Of a stretch of DNA of 64,000 nt, positions 1 through 14,562 are shown piece by piece (the stretch's first letter is position 1; every line of letters begins with the position of its first letter). The notes beneath the pieces are model-generated. The model had not been told where the DNA came from. It saw only the letters and a list, made by a program, of their open reading frames with translations, and ran no database searches. This DNA comes from Spiroplasma taiwanense CT-1 (GTDB lineage: Bacteria; Bacillota_I; Bacilli_A; Mycoplasmatales; Mycoplasmataceae), in NCBI RefSeq assembly GCF_000439435.1, contig NC_021846.1:1-64000 (forward strand). The letters are read 5' to 3'. The translations under genes were made by a program, and so were the position numbers.

Positions 1-1332
1 ATGACAAATACAATACTTTGAAAAAAAATAAAGGAATGACTAATATCATCTGATTTAATTGAACCAAATGTTTATGAAGAATACATTAAAAATGCATTTC
101 TTGAGGATTTATCAAATAATCAAAAAGCAATAATTGTAAATACTGAATTATCAAAATGATATCTTGAAAGTATTCACTCAGATATTAAAGAAAAAATGAG
201 TAATTTTGTAGAGAAGGACATAGATATTTTATTTTTAACTTCTGATGAATTTAAAAAAGAAAAAAAAATAAAAGATATTATTACTAAAAAAAATAAAACT
301 AATATTTCCCAAGATTATTTATTTGATAATTTTATTTCTGGGTCAAGTAATATTAATGCTCTTAATGCTTCAATTGGAATTGCAGAAAATTTAGGTACAA
401 AATGAAATCCATTATTTATTTATGGTGATTCTGGTCTCGGAAAAACTCATCTTTTAAAAGCAATTTCAAATAAAGTGAACAACTCTAATTTGGCATTAAA
501 TGTTAAATATTATACTTCCTTAGATTTTAGAAAAGAAATTTTAGAATCATTAATGGATGGTTTTAAAGAAATAGAATCAACAAAAGAAAAAATGAATTCA
601 ATTGATGTTTTATTAATTGATGACATACAGTTTCTTGCAAATAGTGGAAAAACTAATGAAATATTTTTTAACTTATTTAATTCATTTATTGAAAATAATA
701 AACAAATAGTACTTACTTCAGACAAATTCCCAGAACATTTAAATGGTTTTGATAAAAGACTAATTTCTCGTTTTTCACAAGGATTAAGCGTAAAAATTGA
801 AAGTCCAGATCTTCAAACAGCAATAAATATAATTGAATACAAAATTAAAATTGCAAATATTTTTTTATCCCCTGAGTCAATTAAATATATCGCTTCATAT
901 TTTGGAACAGATGTAAGAAAATTAGAAGGAATAATTAATAAAATTGAATTTTATATTATTCAAGATAAACAAGAATCTACAAATAGAATTGAATTAGATA
1001 AAATTTTGAAAATTTTAGAAGATTATTCTTTTGCTCCAAGCGGAGAAGTTACAATTCAAAAAATTAAAAGTGTTGTTGCTTTAAATTATGGAATAAATAT
1101 TAAAGCAATCGATAGCAATTTAAGACTTCAAAATGTTGTTAAAGCTCGACATGTTGCTATGTATTTAACAGGAGAAATACTAAAGAAAAATTATTCTGAA
1201 ATTGGTATTGCTTTTGGAGGAAAAGATCATACAACTGTTATAAATGCCTATAATAAAATAAATAAGTTTTTAAAAGAAGATAAATTATTTAAAAATACTC
1301 TTAAAAAAATAAAAAAAGAAATTATTTCTTAA
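1..1332 (+). CDS. dnaA: Chromosomal replication initiator protein DnaA
   Basis: DnaA is the AAA+ ATPase that binds DnaA boxes, opens the origin and loads the replicative helicase. The reading frame opens with ATG at base 1 and runs 443 codons to TAA. Codons 7 and 13 are TGA and must be read as Trp. The Walker A motif GDSGLGKT lies at residues 142-149 and the Walker B segment LLIDDIQ at 204-210. The C-terminal domain IV signature GGKDHTTVINAY begins near residue 406, so all DNA-binding and ATPase parts are present. Length matches the family. The promoter and any upstream half of the origin lie outside the window. dnaN follows after 118 bases, the usual order. Confidence 0.97.
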
Positions 1333-1450
1333 TTTAGTTTGTTTATACTAATTTTATGAAAATATTTATAAATATACATATTTAATTGTTTTCCACATTT
1401 TAAGAGCATAATAATAATATAAATAAATATAAATAAATAGAGGTGAATTA
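1333..1450. other. dnaA-dnaN intergenic region with one DnaA-box-like site
   Basis: This very A+T-rich 118-base spacer holds TTTTCCACA at 1389-1397, one mismatch from the DnaA-box consensus TTATCCACA. The rest is runs of TAAATA-type sequence that would melt easily. In many Firmicutes and Mollicutes the origin flanks dnaA. Only one clear box is visible here, so the main box cluster may lie upstream of dnaA, outside the window. A dnaN ribosome-binding site (AGGTG) sits at the right end. Confidence 0.45.
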
Positions 1451-2575
1451 ATGATTTTTAGTATAAATAGAAATATTTTTTTAGAAGAAATTAATAAATG
1501 TAATAGAATTATAGATTATAAATCTCTTACTCCTAGTATTACAGGAATTTTATTAGAAATAGAAGTTGATAAAATTTCATTAATTTCAACAAATAGTTCA
1601 ATTTCAATAAAAAGTACAATTTTTTCTGGAACTAATGATTTAATTATTAAAGAAACTGGTTCAATTTTAATAAAAGGAAAATATTTTTTAGAAATTTTAA
1701 GAAGAATGGAAGATGAAATAATTAATATTTCTTCTGTTGAAAATAATATTGTTTCTTTATCCGGAGAAAAATCGGAATTTTCTTTAAACACCCTTGATTT
1801 TAATGATTTTCCTTTAATTGGTTTTAGAGAAAAAGGAACCGTTATTAAAATAAATAATATTGAATTAAAGAAAAGTTTAAATCAAACTATTATTGCTGTA
1901 AATGAATGAAATCAAAAAATTGTATTAGCTGGATTAAATTTTGCAATAAATAATGGCATGTTTTATATAACAGGAACTGATGGTTTTAGAGTTTCTAGAA
2001 AAAGAATTTTAATTGAAGAACAAATACCAGAAAAATTTGAAACAAATATTCCTTATAAAAGTATTTTAGAAATAATTAAACTATTGCCTGAAAAAGGAGA
2101 ATGTAAGATAGTTATTATTGACAGTTTTGCTACTTTTATAATTAATGATACTTTATTTCAAACAACAATTTTGGAAGGACAATTTCCAAATGTAAATGCA
2201 GTATTTCCAACAGATTTTAATACAACAATATATGTTAATAATAAAAAGTTTTTTAAATTAATTTCAAGAGCGGATATTAGAAGTGAAGATAATTCTTCTA
2301 CAGTTGTTAATTTTATTTTAGATAATGATAGAATATTTATAAAATCTAATATTAATCAAATTGGAAGTTTTGAAGAAGAATTTAGAGAATTTGAATTAAA
2401 AGGAATTGATGAACAAAATATTTGTTTTAATTCTAAATATTTAATTGATTCTTTAAAAACTTTTGAAACTAAAAATATTGAATTAAATTTTATTGATTCT
2501 AAAAAACCAATTGTTATTTCTTCGGATGAAGATTTAAATTTAAATCAAATAATTTTGCCAATGTTTTCAAATTAG
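1451..2575 (+). CDS. dnaN: DNA polymerase III beta subunit (sliding clamp)
   Basis: DnaN forms the ring-shaped clamp that tethers DNA polymerase III to the template. The ATG at 1451 has an AGGTG site about 6 bases upstream, and the frame runs 374 codons, typical for the family. One TGA (1907-1909) lies inside a continuous DnaN-like sequence and reads as Trp. Recognition rests on overall sequence character, length and position between dnaA and gyrB. The rnmV and ksgA genes found after dnaN in some relatives are absent here; gyrB follows directly. Confidence 0.94.
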
Positions 2576-2600
2576 CTTCTAAAAAAAGAACTTTAAAAAA

Positions 2601-4546
<1,946 letters not shown>

Positions 4547-4570
4547 AATTAATATTTGGAGGTGCTCAAA

Positions 4571-7006
4571 ATGAGTGAAGTTTTTAACAAAGGAAGAATT
4601 CTTGAAATCGATATTAAAAATGAAGTTGAAAAAGATTTTTTAGAATATTCAATGAGTGTAATTGTAAGTCGTGCACTTCCAGATTTAAGAGATGGTTTAA
4701 AACCTGTACATAGAAGAATAATTTATGCAATGAATGATCTTAAAATAACAGCAGATACACCACATAAAAAATCTGCAAGAATTGTTGGTGAAGTAATTGG
4801 TAAATATCACCCACATGGAGATAGTTCTGTTTATGAAGCAATGGTAAGAATGTCACAAGATTTTTCATACAGATATCCATTAGTTGAAGGGCATGGAAAT
4901 TTTGGCTCAATTGATGGCGATGGAGCAGCAGCAATGCGTTATACAGAAGCAAGACTTTCTAAAATTTCGTCTATGTTATTAAAAGATATTGATATGAACA
5001 CTGTTCCTTATATTGATAATTATGATGCATCAGAACAAGAACCAAAATATTTAACAGGTTATTTTCCAAATCTTTTAGTAAATGGTGCTACAGGAATTGC
5101 TGTTGGTATGGCAACAAGCATTCCCCCTCACAATTTAATAGAAGTAATAAATGCAACTATTGAATATATTAAAAATAATAATATTACAATTGAGGAAATT
5201 TTAAAATTTATAAAAGGTCCAGATTTTCCTACAGGGGCATTAATGACTAATGGAAAAAATATGATTGAAGGTTATAAAACAGGAAAAGGCAATTTAACAA
5301 TTAGAGCAAAAATTGATATTGAAGAAACAAATAAAAATCAAAAAATAATAATAAGTGAAATTCCATATCAAACTAATAAATTAAAAATTGTTGAAAAAAT
5401 TGCAGAATTATACAAAAATAAAATAATTACAGGAATTTCAGATATTAGAGATGAATCAAATTATGAGGGAATAAGAATTGTTTTGGAATTCTCTAAAAAT
5501 TCAAATCCACAATTAATTATTAAAAGATTATATAAATTCACAAATTTACAGTCAAACTTTACCATTAATATGCTATCTTTACATAATGGTATTCCGGTTG
5601 TTTTAAATATTAAAGAAATTATAAAGTTTTATGTAAAATTTCAAATAGAAATTATCTTAAAAAGAAGTATTTTTGAGAAGGAAAAACTTGAAGCAAAATT
5701 ACATATTTTAAATGCAATTAGAACAGCAGTAGACCATATTGATGAAATAATTAAAATTATAAAAAATTCTAATACAACAGAAATTGCTTATAAAAAATTG
5801 TTTGATAATTTTAATTTTGATGAAAAACAATCAAAAGCTATTTTAGATATGAGATTGCAAAGACTTGTTGGTTTGGAAAGAGAAAAAATAGAAAACGATA
5901 TTAATAATATTGAATTAAGAATTAAAGAATTAATAAAAATTTTAGAATCAAAAGAAGAACAAAATATTTTATTAATAGATCAACTTGAATATATTAAAAA
6001 TAAATTTGGGGATGAGAGAAGAACAAAAATAATTGAAGAAGATGATATTCAAATTGATGATGAAGAGTTAATTCAAGATACTCAAATGATTTTAACTTTA
6101 TCAGAAGAAGGTTATATTAGAAGATTACAACCAGAAGAGTTTAAAACACAAAAACGTGGTGGTAAAGGAATAATAATCAATTCTAATTTAGATGACAATA
6201 TTTTAATTGCAAAAATGGGTAAAACAAAAGATGATGTTTTATTTTTTTCAAATGAAGGAAAAGTATATAAACTAAAAGGTTATAATATAACTCAATTTTT
6301 AAGAACTTCAAGAGGTGTTCCAATTATAAATTTTATCGGAATAAATTTTTCTGAAAAAGTTTCTTCAGTTTTAACTTTTAGAAATAAAAAAAATAATTAT
6401 AAATACTTGGTTTTTGTAACAAAAAAAGGAATTGTTAAAAAAGTTAATTTAGAAGAATTTAATAAAATAAATAATTTTGGAAAAATAGCTATTCATTTAG
6501 ACAAAGAAGATAGTTTAATTTCAGTAATTCCAACATCCGGTTTGGATAAAATATTAATTGCTACAAAAAATGGAAAGGTTTCAAAAATAAATGAATCAGA
6601 TTTTAGACCAATGTCTAGATCCTCAAGGGGAGTTAAGGGAATAACTTTAGATAAAACAGATGAAGTAATTTCTTCATGTACAGATTTTAAAAATGATTGT
6701 GTAGTTACAATATCAGAAAAAGGAATTATTAAAAAAACACTTATAAGTGAGTATAATAATTTTAATAGAGGAGCTAAGGGAGTAGTTGGAATGAAATTAA
6801 ATGATAAAACAGGAAAATTAAAATCAGTACTAGCAATTAGAGAAACAGATGAAGTTTTAATGATTTCTTCAAAAGGAAAAATAATAAAAATTCATTCACA
6901 AGAAATAAAAATGCAATCTAGAAATACATCAGGAGTTATTGGTTTTAACTTAGAAGATGATGAGAAAATTACAGCAGTTACATTAGAATGAAATAAAGGA
7001 GATTAA
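4571..7006 (+). CDS. gyrA: DNA gyrase subunit A
   Basis: GyrA carries the breakage-reunion activity of gyrase and wraps DNA with its C-terminal beta-pinwheel. I place the start at ATG 4571, about 6 bases after a strong GGAGGT site. A TTG at 4556 in the same frame lies upstream of that site and is unlikely. The catalytic tyrosine is Tyr124 in [13 protein letters not shown] at 6989 reads as Trp and the protein ends five codons later at TAA 7004-7006, giving 811 residues. GyrA-box-like repeats rich in RGGKG, RGVP, RGVKG and RGAKG occur in the last 300 residues. The last codons contain the serS ribosome-binding site. Confidence 0.97.
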
Positions 7007-7007
7007 A

Positions 7008-8267
<1,260 letters not shown>

Positions 8268-8283
8268 TGTTTCACGTGAAACA
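8268..8283. promoter_or_regulatory. parS-like centromere site
   Basis: The 16-base sequence TGTTTCACGTGAAACA is a perfect palindrome and matches the canonical bacterial parS consensus bound by ParB/Spo0J. It begins at the base after the serS stop codon and lies about 8 kb from dnaA, within the origin-proximal zone where parS sites cluster. No parA or parB gene is in this window, so function depends on a ParB elsewhere in the genome. Confidence 0.85.
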
Positions 8284-8336
8284 TTAATAAAAATAAAATC
8301 AATAGTTTTTTATTAAAATTGTGTTAGTATATAATT

Positions 8337-8420
8337 GTCATTGTAAGGGTGACGTTCGAATTTGGTCAGGACCGGAAGGTAGCAGCCATAAGAATCTAGT
8401 GCCTTGTACAATGACTTTTT
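8337..8420 (+). ncRNA. ffs: Signal recognition particle RNA (small cytoplasmic/4.5S type)
   Basis: The conserved SRP domain IV apical loop is plain: GGTCAGGACC, then GGAAGGTAGCAGCC. The ends pair, GTCATTGT at 8337-8344 with ACAATGAC at 8408-8415, followed by a T run that would serve as terminator. A TATAAT -10 element lies at 8330-8335. The RNA is of the short (~80 nt) type without an Alu domain, as in other Mollicutes. It would bind Ffh to target membrane proteins. The exact 5' end is estimated from base pairing. tadA begins 14 bases downstream. Confidence 0.93.
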
Positions 8421-8434
8421 ATTTGGGTGAGTAT

Positions 8435-8860
8435 ATGAATATTTTTTTTAAACAAATTATAAAAGAACTTGAAAAATGTAAAAAAAGTCAAGATGTTCCA
8501 GTTTCTGCAGTAATAGTAGATAAAAATAATATTTTAGTTTCAAAGGGTTATAATACAAGGCAAAAAAAATATAATTTTTGTAATCATGCTGAAATAAATG
8601 CAATAAATAGTTTATTTAAAAAAAATAAGAATAAAAATTTAAGTGACTATAAACTTATTGTCACGTTAAAACCATGCTTGATGTGCATAACAGTTATTGA
8701 GCAAGCAAATATAAAGAAAGTTTACTATTATTTAGAGAATATTAAATGTGATTATAGTAAATATATAACAAGTATTATTTTTTTAAAAATTAATGATGAA
8801 GAACAAAAAAAAATAATTGAAAAAAAACTTAAATCTTTTTTTCTTAATTTAAGAAAATAA
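8435..8860 (+). CDS. tadA: tRNA-specific adenosine deaminase
   Basis: TadA deaminates the wobble adenosine of tRNA-Arg(ACG) to inosine. The cytidine/deoxycytidylate deaminase zinc motifs are present: HAE at residues 51-53 (His ligand and catalytic Glu) and PCLMC at 80-84 (two Cys ligands). The ATG at 8435 follows a GGGTGAG site. An in-frame extension reaching back through the SRP RNA is not credible as coding. Length is 141 residues, slightly short for the family. The C-terminal half is unusually Lys/Asn-rich. The location between the SRP RNA and dnaX is the same as in Bacillus and other Firmicutes. Confidence 0.9.
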   Translation: MNIFFKQIIKELEKCKKSQDVPVSAVIVDKNNILVSKGYNTRQKKYNFCNHAEINAINSLFKKNKNKNLSDYKLIVTLKPCLMCITVIEQANIKKVYYYLENIKCDYSKYITSIIFLKINDEEQKKIIEKKLKSFFLNLRK

Positions 8861-8893
8861 AATTTATTTTGTAAAAAAAGGAGGAAATAAAAA

Positions 8894-10705
8894 ATGAAAA
8901 ATAAAAAATCTCTTTATAGGGAATATAGACCAAAAAATTTTGATCAAGTTGCTGGTCATGAAGGGATTAAGGAAATTCTAATTTCTCAAATAGAAAGTGG
9001 TAACTTTCCACATGCATTATTATTTTCAGGTCAAAGAGGTACAGGAAAAACATCCATTGCAAAAATATTATCAAAAATTATGAATTGTGAGAATCTTAAA
9101 AAATATAATCCTTGTGAAAATTGTATTAGTTGTAAGGAATTTAATAACAATTCACATGCGGATATTTTTGAAATTGATGCAGCATCAAATAATGGTATTG
9201 AAGAAATAAGAAATATAAAAGCAAACATATCTATGTTGCCTACATTTGCAAAATACAAAGTTTTTATAATTGATGAAATACACATGTTATCAAATTCAGC
9301 TTTTAACGCACTATTAAAAACGTTAGAAGAACCTCCAAAATATGTTATTTTTATTTTAGCTACAACTGAATTTTCAAAAATTCCAGAGACTATTATTTCA
9401 AGATGCCAATTATTTAATTTTAAAAAAATATCTCAAAAATCATTAGAAGAAAAAATAAATGAAATTTCAAATAAAGAAGGAAAAGAAATTACCGAAGATG
9501 CATTAAATGAAATTTATTATATGTCTGATGGATCATTAAGAGATGCGTTAAATTTTTTAGAACAGTCTTTAATTGTTTCAAATGAAAAAGTTACTGTAGA
9601 TGATTTAAAAAAAATTTTTTATATATCGACTAAAAATGAAAAACTTTCAATTATCAAAAATGTATTAGATGGTAATTCAGAAGAAATAATTAATTATTTT
9701 GAAAAATCAAATGAACAGGGAATCGATTTTCAAATGATGTCTTTAAGCTTACTAGATATTTTAAAAGAAATAATAGAAGTTAAATTAACATCAAATCAAA
9801 AATTTTTAAATAATTTAAATATGGAAGAATTTAATAAATTTAAAAAATATGATGTAAGTATTTTTTTTGATTTATCAGATAATATTGCTGAATCATATAC
9901 AAAGTCAAAAAACTCAAATATAAGTTTTCAATACATTTTGATAAATATATTGAAAACTTTAAATAATAAAACACTTATAAGTTTACAAGAAAATAAAAAA
10001 ATTAACTTTTCAAATAGCGATAATTTTTTAATTAAAGAACATAAAAATGAGGAAAAAATAGATCAAAATAAAATTTTAGAAGTATTAGAAAATAATTTAA
10101 TTAAAGATTCATTAAGTTTAAGTAATAAAAATGAGGAAAATAGTTTTTTAAAAATTCAAATTAAGTTACTTCTTGAAGAAACTAAGGGTAATAACTGAAA
10201 TATTGATTTTTCAAATGAACAAATAATAAATATTTTAGCAAATGCAAATAAAGAAATTAGAACAAAGTTAGAAAATACAATTACTAATTTATTTTTAAAT
10301 GAAGATATTCTAATGAATAAAGATAAGTGTAAAGCACTAATTATGTTTTATAATTCAAAAATTACAGCAGCTAGTGAAAATGGAATTATTTTTGTTTGTG
10401 AAGAAAGAACAATATCAAATTGAATAAATATTCGTTTACAAAATAAAATAATTAGAGAAGAAATTTGAAATTTTTTAGGGAGTAAATTTGCTATTATTTC
10501 AATAACAAAGAAAAGATGACAAGAAATCAAATTTGAATTTTTAAATAGAAAAAATAACAACCAACTTAATAAAGAAAAAATAGTTGATATTGAAAGTTTT
10601 TATGACTCATTTTTTATAAATAAAGAACAAAATGATGAGGATAATGATTATTTAAAAAGAGCAATGGAAATTTTTGGAATTAATAATATTAAGGTTGTGA
10701 ATTAA
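8894..10705 (+). CDS. dnaX: DNA polymerase III subunits gamma/tau
   Basis: DnaX is the clamp-loader ATPase. Walker A GQRGTGKT lies at residues 46-53, followed by a four-Cys zinc module (C-x8-C-x2-C-x2-C) and the Walker B/sensor segment IDEIHMLSNSAFNALLKTLEEPP-type. The ATG follows AAGGAGG. The frame continues through four or more TGA codons between 10196 and 10520 to TAA at 10703, giving 603 residues, the length of a full tau. The C-terminal third is Lys/Asn/Ile-rich and poorly conserved. recR starts two bases later, the usual dnaX-recR pair. Confidence 0.95.
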
Positions 10706-10707
10706 AC

Positions 10708-11274
10708 ATGGAGAAATTAATTGAATATTTAAAAAATATTAATGGTATATCTTCAAAATCAGCAGAAAAAATAATTTTTGACTTAATAATAAATAAAAAT
10801 AAATTATTAAATTTAGAGGAATTTTTAAAGAAAATAAAATTAGATTATGATGAATGTGGGGAATGTTTTTTTTATAGAGAAAATAGAACTTGCCTTTTTT
10901 GTGATAATGATCAAAGAGATAAAAAAATTATTTGTGTCGTTTCAACAAAAATAGATGCGAAAAAAATTTTGAATAGTAACTATAAAGGTATTATTCATGT
11001 TTTAAATGGAGAAATTAATTTAAACAAAAATATAGATCCAGAAAAATTAACATTAAATAAATTATTTGCTAGAATTAATATGGATACAGAATTGTTATTA
11101 GCATTAAATTTAACTTTTGAAGGTGAAGTAACAGCTAATTTTATTTATAATAAAGTAAAAAGTAATTGTTCAAAAATTTCAAGAATAGCGAGAGGTATAC
11201 CTCTTGGAGGTGTACTTGATTATATTGATCAAGAAACTTTAAATGATGCAATTTTAAATAGAAAGAAATTTTAA
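10708..11274 (+). CDS. recR: Recombination mediator protein RecR
   Basis: RecR acts with RecO (and RecF) to load RecA at gaps. The 188-residue frame shows an N-terminal helix-hairpin-helix, the four-Cys zinc finger (CGEC and CLFC) around residues 50-68, a Toprim domain, and the C-terminal Walker-like RIARGIPLGG segment. It is two bases from dnaX and probably translated from the same message. Length is slightly below the usual ~200 residues. Confidence 0.93.
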   Translation: MEKLIEYLKNINGISSKSAEKIIFDLIINKNKLLNLEEFLKKIKLDYDECGECFFYRENRTCLFCDNDQRDKKIICVVSTKIDAKKILNSNYKGIIHVLNGEINLNKNIDPEKLTLNKLFARINMDTELLLALNLTFEGEVTANFIYNKVKSNCSKISRIARGIPLGGVLDYIDQETLNDAILNRKKF

Positions 11275-11285
11275 GAGGAAAAAAA

Positions 11286-11915
11286 ATGATTTTTATTTCA
11301 TTAGAAGGAATTGATGGTTCTGGAAAAACAACCATCTCAAAAATGATAAAGAATAATTTAATCCAAAAAGGTCATAAAGTTTTATTAACAAGAGAACCTG
11401 GTGGGGAACCATTAGCAGAAGAACTAAGAAGAATTGTTTTGGATAAAAATACAAGTATAACTCCCTGAGCAGAAACATTATTATATGTGGCTGCAAGAAA
11501 ACAACATTTAGAATCAATAATAATTCCTGCTTTAAAAGAAGGAACAATTGTTATTTGTGACAGATTCATGGATTCAACGTCAGCATATCAGGGATATGGA
11601 AGAAATATTGGAATGGCTGATGTTACAGAACTTCAAAATATTGTTTTAGGTGCAACTAAACCAGATTTAACTATTTTTTTTGATATTACACCTAAAGAAG
11701 CCCAAATTAGACTGTTAAATAGGAAAAGAAATATTGATAGATTAGAACAAGAAGATCAAAAATTTCATGAAGCAGTTTATGAAGGATATCAAATGTTAAT
11801 ATCAGAAAATTCAGATAGAATAAAAGTTGTTGATTCTAGAAAACCAATTAACGAAGTTTTACAACAAGTAGATTTTTTAATAGATAATGTTTTAAGCGAA
11901 AGAATGAAAAAATAA
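11286..11915 (+). CDS. tmk: Thymidylate kinase
   Basis: Tmk phosphorylates dTMP to dTDP for DNA synthesis. The P-loop GIDGSGKT is at residues 8-15, and the DRFMDSTSAYQGYGR segment matches the DRY/DRF and substrate-binding region. A TGA at 11466 reads as Trp. RBS AAGAGG lies just upstream of ATG 11286. The frame is 209 residues, normal. holB follows directly, as in Bacillus-type gene order (dnaX-recR-tmk-holB cluster). Confidence 0.95.
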
Positions 11916-12662
11916 ATGGAAAAAGAAAAACTATTTGAATTACTAAATAATTTAATTTCTGCAAATAAAATGTATCATTCAATAATAGTTGTAAATACTA
12001 ATCAAAATTTATTAGAGGAGATTTCAATTGAAATATCAAGACAAATATTTTGTGAAAATAAAGCATTATCAAATGATAATTGTAAATGATGCATTAAAAG
12101 TTATAATAAAAATAATTTAAACATTTTTTTTATTGGGGATGGAACTAATCAAATTTCAAAAGTAGAAATTAAAGATTTAATAATTAAATTTTCTTCTTCA
12201 GCATTAGAAAATAATATTAATAAAATTTATATAATAAAAAATGCGGAACAACTAAATGAATTTGCAGCAAATTCACTTTTAAAATTTTTGGAGGAACCAC
12301 CTAAAAACACTTATGCTATTTTATTGAGCAATGATAAAAATCAAATTTTATCTACTATAAAATCCCGTTGTAAAATATTTAGTATTTTTTCTCAAAAAAA
12401 TAATCTTGATCAGTTAAATGATTTTTTTGACTTATTTTTGGAAAAAAATAAAGAAAATCTTTTGCTTTATTTAATAGAATTAAAACAAAAAGAAAAATTT
12501 GAAATAGTTCAAATACTTGAAAATACTTTTAATAAAAGTATAAATTTGTTAAATTCAAATATTCATGAAATTTTATTAGACGCTTTAACTGAAATAAAAA
12601 CTTCAAACCATATAAATCTAATTTTGGAGAATCTATTTATTAAGATTCATGAGGTAATATAA
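11916..12662 (+). CDS. holB: DNA polymerase III delta' subunit
   Basis: HolB is the stator subunit of the clamp loader. The ATG is immediately after the tmk stop with no gap, implying translational coupling. The segment KFLEEPPKNTYAILLS and the sensor-type SRC motif (IKSRCKIF) are typical of delta'/gamma AAA+ folds. No good Walker A is visible, as expected for delta'. It is 248 residues, short compared with ~330 in Bacillus; the C-terminal collar domain looks reduced. A TGA at 12088 reads as Trp. Confidence 0.85.
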
Positions 12663-13390
12663 TGAAAATTATTAATAACATTTTAAATTTTAAAGAATTA
12701 AAAATAATACAAGATACTGAAATGTTTAATTATTGCATTGATTCAATTTTATTAACTAAATTTTGAAAACCATCAAAAAAATATAAAAACATTTTAGATT
12801 TTGGAACAAATAATGCTATTATTCCATTAATTTTATCAAGATACACAAATGCTAAAATATCAGGTGTTGAAATACAAAGGCAAGCTTATGAAATTGCAAA
12901 GGAAAATATTAAAATAAATAATTTAAGTGACAAAATTTTTATATATTGTAATGATATAAAAAAATTTATTTTAAATAAAAATAATGAATATGACTTAATT
13001 TTCTGTAATCCACCATTTTTTAAAATTAATTTAAATTCTTCAAATAATTTAAATACAAGAAGTAAATTTTTAATTAGTGCAAGACATGAAAAAGATATTA
13101 CATTAAGTGAAATAATTGAATCTGCAAAAATAGCTTTAAAAAACGGCGGTAAGTTTTTGTTAATTCACTTAAGCGAAAGAGTTGAAGAAATTATAATTCT
13201 ATTAAATAAAAATAATTTTGCAATAAAAAAAATAAGATTTATTTATTCAAAAAAAGGACAAGCTGCAAAAAAGGTATTAATTGAGTCAATAAATGATGGA
13301 AATAAGGGAACAAAAATTTTAGATCCACTTTATGTACATAATGAAGATGGAACTTATACTGAAGAAGTATTAAAAATGTTTGGTGATTAA
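12662..13390 (+). CDS. tRNA1(Val) (adenine37-N6)-methyltransferase-like protein
   Basis: This is a class I S-adenosylmethionine-dependent methyltransferase of the TrmN6/YabB family. The SAM-binding segment LDFGTNNAIIPLIL is followed by the catalytic NPPF motif typical of N6-adenine methyltransferases. The start codon overlaps the holB stop by one base (ATAATG-type overlap), and tilS begins right after its own stop. The holB-yabB neighbourhood is conserved in Firmicutes, which supports the call. Exact tRNA substrate is inferred from the family. Length 242 residues is normal. Confidence 0.8.
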
Positions 13391-14521
13391 ATGAAATTAG
13401 AAAAAAAAGAAAAATATATTGTAGCGTTATCTGGTGGACCTGATAGTATTTTTTTATTAAATTATTTATTACAAAAAAAAATAACTAATTTAATAGCATG
13501 TCATGTTAATTATAATTTTCGAAAAGATTCACTTAATGACCAAATTATTTGTGAAAACATTTGTAAATTAAATAATATCAAATTAGAAACTCTTAATATA
13601 ATTAGCAATTATAAAAATTTAACTTTTAATTTTGAATCTTGGGCTAGAGAAAAACGATATAATTTTTTTCAGGAAATATCATATAAGTATAATATTAATA
13701 AAGTATTGGTAGCACATAATTTAAATGATCATGTAGAAACATTTTTAATGCAAAAGCAAAAAAAAAGCTTAGTAAATTATTATGGAATAGAAGAAAAAAT
13801 TTTTTTTGATAATTTATTAATTATTAGACCAATTCTAAAAATAAAGAAAAAGAGTATTTTGAAATACCTTAGTGATAAAAAAATTAAGTATGCTATTGAC
13901 AGTACAAATACAGATTTAAATTTTTTAAGAAATAAAATTAGATCAAATTTAAAAAATAATCAATTAAAAAAATTTATTTTAATAATAAAGAAAGAAAATA
14001 AAAAACTTAAAAAAATAAAAAAAAGTATTCAAAAAAAAATAAATAAAGGTTTTCTGCAATTAAATGATTTTGTTGAAAATGAAGAATATAATTTAAGATT
14101 ACTATTTAATTTTTTTGAATTTAAAAAAGTAGGCTCTTTTTTTTATAAAACAAAAAAAGCTATTATTAAAGAAATTTTAAAACAAATAATGTCTAAAAAA
14201 AGTTTTATAAAAATACAATTAGATTTTTTTGTAATAATTAAAGATTATAATTTTATTTACATTTTTGAAAAAAATAAATTAAATATTTTTGAGAAAACAT
14301 TAGTTAGTACAGAAAAAAAAATGAAATTTAATATAAATTTAAATAGAAATTTTGATATTATTATTACTAATGATTGAGAAAAATGACAATCAAAAGTTTT
14401 TTATGGTTCAAAAAAATTATCAGACTATTATAAAAAAAATAAAATTAGTTATATTCAAAGATATAAAAATATTTTAATTTTTAGTAAAACTAACAAAATA
14501 GTTTTAAATAAACTAAATTAA
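13391..14521 (+). CDS. tilS: tRNA(Ile)-lysidine synthase
   Basis: TilS modifies the wobble cytidine of tRNA-Ile2 to lysidine so that it reads AUA. This is essential in an A+T-rich genome that uses many ATA codons. The PP-loop motif SGGPDS is at residues 14-19. The 376-residue frame contains the N-terminal ATPase and a very Lys/Asn-rich C-terminal half that is poorly conserved. TGA codons near 14375-14386 read as Trp. The start directly abuts the preceding stop. ftsH downstream is the usual neighbour (tilS-ftsH). Confidence 0.92.
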
Positions 14522-14562
14522 TAATGATAAAATCATAGGGAATATTAGAAAACGGTGGTAAA

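Noticed and set aside
510-725. Minus-strand open frames inside dnaA, dnaN, gyrB, dnaX, recR, ftsH, rpoB and others
   Set aside because: They lie fully inside strong + strand genes, have no ribosome-binding site or family resemblance, and arise from A+T-rich codon bias.
4556-4570. Upstream TTG start extending gyrA by five residues
   Set aside because: It lies before the GGAGGT site that fits ATG 4571.
8321-8434. In-frame N-terminal extension of tadA through the SRP RNA
   Set aside because: The bases are the SRP RNA itself, and a ribosome-binding site fits the ATG at 8435.
10100-10200. Programmed frameshift in dnaX making a separate gamma form
   Set aside because: No A-run with a suitable stem and early stop in the alternate frame was convincing; the frame is open throughout.
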